Shown here: positions 61,148 to 64,000 of the stretch, piece by piece
How positions within the stretch are numbered: position 1 is the stretch's first letter
Layout: each line of letters starts with the position of its first letter
NCBI GenBank assembly: GCA_027673765.1
Contig: JAQDWB010000005.1
Coordinates: 1 to 64,000, forward strand
Direction of reading: 5' to 3'
From: Coriobacteriaceae bacterium AM113-163
Lineage (GTDB): Bacteria; Actinomycetota; Coriobacteriia; Coriobacteriales; Coriobacteriaceae
Length of the DNA stretch: 64,000 bases
Notes under the pieces: generated by a model
What the model saw: only the letters and a program-made list of their open reading frames with translations
Databases searched by the model: none
What the model was told of the DNA's origin: nothing
Translations under genes and position numbers: made by a program

Positions 61148-64000
61148 TTACGCGTCCGAGCGACGGCGACGCAGCAGCTCGAGTCCCAGCGCGACAAGCG
61201 CAACGGCGCCTGCAGCGACGGCAACGGCCAATGGCGCACGATCGCCCGTGTCGGCGAGCTGCTGAGCGCTCGACTTGGAAGATTCCTTCTTGCCGGAGTT
61301 TTCCGCGCCCGATGCCTTTGCCTTATCAGCTGCGGAGTCATCCGAACTACCGGGTTTTGTCGGATCCTTTGAATCCGGCTGGTCGGAATCGGGCGTTCCG
61401 GGCTTTTCCGGCTCTGGCTTGCTCGGGTTGTCAGGCTCAGGCTTATCCGGGTTATCCGGGTCCGGCTTGTCCGGCTGATCAGGCTCCGGTTTGTCGGGCC
61501 CAGGCTTGCCCGGATCAGGCTGGTCAGGCTCGGGCTGGTCCGGGTCAGGCTTGTCCGGATCGGGAACCACCGGGTCCGGGTCGACAGGCTCCTGCTTCTT
61601 CTTCACCGTCAGCGTACCGGGCTCAACCGTGACATCGAAGTTCGGGTCGGTGACCGTCGCCTCGATCTGGTACTCGCCCGCCGGGGAACTCTCATCGGCG
61701 ACGCAGGAGTACTCGACCTTCACGCCCGAGGTATCAGCCGAGCTCTTTAGGCTCGAGGTAAAGGCGGGATTCATCTCTCCCTCGAAGCGTTCAACATCGT
61801 CGACCTTCACCTTAAGCTTCGCCGGCGCAATCTTGAACTTGCGCGAGGCGGCGCCGATATACCCGTTGCTTCGCAGCGTGGCAACGGCGCGATACGTGCC
61901 GGCATCGGTCGGGGCCTCACTCGACGAATAGTGCGTGCCGCCCGTCCCGTAATACCCGACCCTCAGGTCACCTTCGCAGGCCTTGGGAACCCCCGTGATC
62001 TTAGGCGATTGAGCATCACCGCTATGGACGAAGTTGCCGCCCTCAAATGCAAGCTCGACCCGCTTCGCCTGAACGACCAGAATGAAGCGCGCGGTCACGG
62101 TCTTGCCATGAGCGTCCTTGCACGTGATGTCAAAGGTAGTCACCCCGGCCTTGGACGGGGTGCCCAAGAGCGTCAGACCGCCCGCTATGCGGGTGAGCTT
62201 AAACCCTTCGGGAAGCTTAGCATCGTCCCACGTGTACTCATACGGAGCTTCGCCACCCGCGGCGCCCGCAATCGTTGCGCGATACGCACCGTGCGCACAC
62301 GCCGATGGAAGCAGACCGCCGTTGAACACAAGGGCATCCCGGGGCACAACGGAAACGACAGCGTGATCGCTGTCCGCCTGCGCCTCGGTGCCGAGATAGC
62401 GCTGAGTGACGCGGCAGAAATACTCGCCAGCGCAATCGTCATCGAGACACTCGATGAGGAGCGACTCCCCCGTCTCGCCCTCGAGCGCCACGGCCTCGCC
62501 GCCCACCATGTGGAACCATTGATAGGAAAGTTCGACATCGGCGGCGGAACCCGTGGACGAGGGCGCGTGGTCGAGGACGCCCTTGCCCGCCTCGGCAACA
62601 ACCGAGAGCACGGCAGCATCGCCCTCGTGGGCGCTCGCATCCTGCGGCTGGGCGATCATCTTCGGAGCGTCCGCCTTCACGAACTCGAATGTGACCTCCT
62701 GCGACGCGGTGACGCCACTCAGCGTGACCTCGTACGCTCCACCCTCATAGTCGGAGATATCGAGATTGACGGCCTTGTCCGAGCCGGCTTCCGTGACCGT
62801 CACTCGCTCGAGGTAGCATCCCTCGTCGGGCGTCGCCGAGAGCGTCACATCTCCGCCCGCATCAACGGTGACGGAAGCGTTGTCAACCGAACCGTTGACC
62901 GCCTCTGCCGTCACCTCAAAGCGCTCTGGCTTGTCCGGGTTATCGGGCTCGGGGTTATCCGGATTGTCCGGGTCCGGAACCACCGGGTTGGGATTGACGG
63001 GCTCCTGCTTCTTTTTCACCGTCAGCGTTCCGGGCACGACCTCGACATCGAAGTTCGGGTCGGCGACCGTCGCGCCGATCTGGTACTCGCCAGCAGGAGA
63101 GCTCTCATCGGCATCGCAGGAGTACTCGGCCTTCACACGCGAAGTGTCAACCGCACTCTCCAGGCTCGAGGTAAACGCTGGGTTCGCCTCTCCCTCGAAG
63201 CGCTCGGCGTCGTCAACCTTCACCTTGAGCTTTGCCGGAGCGATCTCGAACTGGCAGGTAGCGGCACCGATGTAGCCGTGGCTGCGCAGCGTGGCGACAG
63301 CGCGGTACGTGCCGGCATCGGTCGGGGCCTCCGTCGAGGAATATTGCGTGCTTCCGGTACCGAAGTACCAGACCCTAAGGTCGCCCTTGCAGACCTTAGG
63401 GGCACCGGAAACTTCAGGCGTCTGCGGTGCGCCATTAAAGGTATAGTCGCCATCCGTAAACGTAAGTATTACGTGCTTTGCCTGGACAACGAGCGCAAAG
63501 CGGGCGGTCGTGGCCTCGCCACGAGCATCCGTGCACGTGATATCAAAGGCGGAAACGCCCGTCTTGGACGGGATGCCCGAGAGCGTCAGACCGCCCGGTG
63601 TACGAGAAAGCTTGAGCCCGTCGGGGAGCTTCGTCTTATCCCATGCGTACTCGTACGGAGCCTTGCTGCCCGCGGCCCCGGCAATCGTTGCGAGGTACGT
63701 GCCGTGCGCGCTCGCTGCCGGTAGCAGGTCGCCGTTGAACACAAGGGTGTCCCAGGCAACGACGGAGACGGAAGCACAATCACTGTCCGTCTGCTTCTCA
63801 GTGCCAAGGTAGCGTTGAGTGATGCGGCAGAAGTACTCGCCGGCTTTCTCGTCATCGAGATCAGCGAGCGAGAGCGTCTCCCCCGTCTCGCCATCGAGCG
63901 CCACGGCCTTGCCATTCGCCATGCGGAACCACTGGTAGGAAAGCTCAACCTCGGCAGCGCAACCCGTGGACGAGGCCGCGTGGTCGGCGACGTTCTTGCC
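61148..64000 (-). CDS. Repetitive cell-wall surface protein with LPXTG-like tail (5' end outside window)
   Basis: At least 950 residues visible; the frame stays open to 64000, and the residues before the first Met match the second repeat, so the start lies beyond the window. Two long internal repeats (roughly 360 residues each) each hold an Ig-like segment (ELSYQWF...GEYFCR), a putative Ig domain with AFDITCTDARGE, and an MBG-like domain (IAPAKLKVKVDD ... GTLTVKKK). A Pro-rich wall-spanning region of P-D-P-D/K-P-E repeats (about 100 residues) leads to LADTGD, a hydrophobic helix and RRRR, a sortase-type anchor. Function is likely adhesion, but the ligand is unknown. Confidence 0.85.
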   Translation of the reverse strand, partial: GKNVADHAASSTGCAAEVELSYQWFRMANGKAVALDGETGETLSLADLDDEKAGEYFCRITQRYLGTEKQTDSDCASVSVVAWDTLVFNGDLLPAASAHGTYLATIAGAAGSKAPYEYAWDKTKLPDGLKLSRTPGGLTLSGIPSKTGVSAFDITCTDARGEATTARFALVVQAKHVILTFTDGDYTFNGAPQTPEVSGAPKVCKGDLRVWYFGTGSTQYSSTEAPTDAGTYRAVATLRSHGYIGAATCQFEIAPAKLKVKVDDAERFEGEANPAFTSSLESAVDTSRVKAEYSCDADESSPAGEYQIGATVADPNFDVEVVPGTLTVKKKQEPVNPNPVVPDPDNPDNPEPDNPDKPERFEVTAEAVNGSVDNASVTVDAGGDVTLSATPDEGCYLERVTVTEAGSDKAVNLDISDYEGGAYEVTLSGVTASQEVTFEFVKADAPKMIAQPQDASAHEGDAAVLSVVAEAGKGVLDHAPSSTGSAADVELSYQWFHMVGGEAVALEGETGESLLIECLDDDCAGEYFCRVTQRYLGTEAQADSDHAVVSVVPRDALVFNGGLLPSACAHGAYRATIAGAAGGEAPYEYTWDDAKLPEGFKLTRIAGGLTLLGTPSKAGVTTFDITCKDAHGKTVTARFILVVQAKRVELAFEGGNFVHSGDAQSPKITGVPKACEGDLRVGYYGTGGTHYSSSEAPTDAGTYRAVATLRSNGYIGAASRKFKIAPAKLKVKVDDVERFEGEMNPAFTSSLKSSADTSGVKVEYSCVADESSPAGEYQIEATVTDPNFDVTVEPGTLTVKKKQEPVDPDPVVPDPDKPDPDQPEPDQPDPGKPGPDKPEPDQPDKPDPDNPDKPEPDNPSKPEPEKPGTPDSDQPDSKDPTKPGSSDDSAADKAKASGAENSGKKESSKSSAQQLADTGDRAPLAVAVAAGAVALVALGLELLRRRRSDA

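Overview
The window looks like a chromosomal segment of a gut coriobacterium, most probably Collinsella. This is inferred from the high-GC core genes, a hydrogenase-4 type formate hydrogenlyase cluster with a selenocysteine formate dehydrogenase, a complete selenocysteine toolkit, and a proline-rich surface protein with an LPXTG-like tail. No rRNA or marker search could be run, so the genus is a guess.

Left part (about 160-13,840, all minus strand): a capsule/exopolysaccharide operon. It is read from a NusG/LoaP-like antiterminator, through an initiating sugar-phosphate transferase, a TagA/WecG glycosyltransferase and the UDP-ManNAcA enzymes WecC and WecB, into a lower-GC module with an ATP-grasp protein, two glycosyltransferases, two hexapeptide acyltransferases, a pyruvyl transferase, a flippase, a polymerase and an iron-sulfur F420-hydrogenase-like protein. 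It ends at an intrinsic terminator at 162-192. The upstream region (13,931-14,060) has a -10 box between 19-bp inverted repeats with one mismatch, and a strong terminator lies on the far side. This is the layout of an invertible, phase-variable promoter and is the most interesting signal in the window. A run of 14 G at the start of the second gene may add a second switch.

Middle part (14,100-36,000): mostly housekeeping. It holds thrS, a small zinc-ribbon membrane protein, a GlpA-like oxidoreductase trio, an M24 peptidase, folC, valS, clpX, clpP, tig and tRNA-Leu, followed by a molybdenum hydroxylase pair resembling XdhD/YgfM, and gdhA. The gaps carry several long palindromic elements and REP-like sequences.

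Right-middle part (35,650-58,120, all minus strand): a selenium, molybdenum and formate island. It encodes a Se/S-carrier-like protein, MobA, tRNA-Sec, SelB, SelA, an orphan DMSO-reductase-family enzyme, a formate channel, and a complete formate hydrogenlyase: maturation proteins HycI and HycH, soluble hydrogenase subunits, five membrane subunits, ferredoxins, and FdhF with UGA-encoded Sec140. Together these would turn formate into CO2 and H2, possibly coupled to ion pumping, and make the selenoprotein needed to do so.

Right end (58,540-64,000): a RelB/PIN toxin-antitoxin pair, tRNA-Gly and tRNA-Pro, a BrnQ-type transporter, and the 3' part of a repetitive cell-wall surface protein cut by the window edge.
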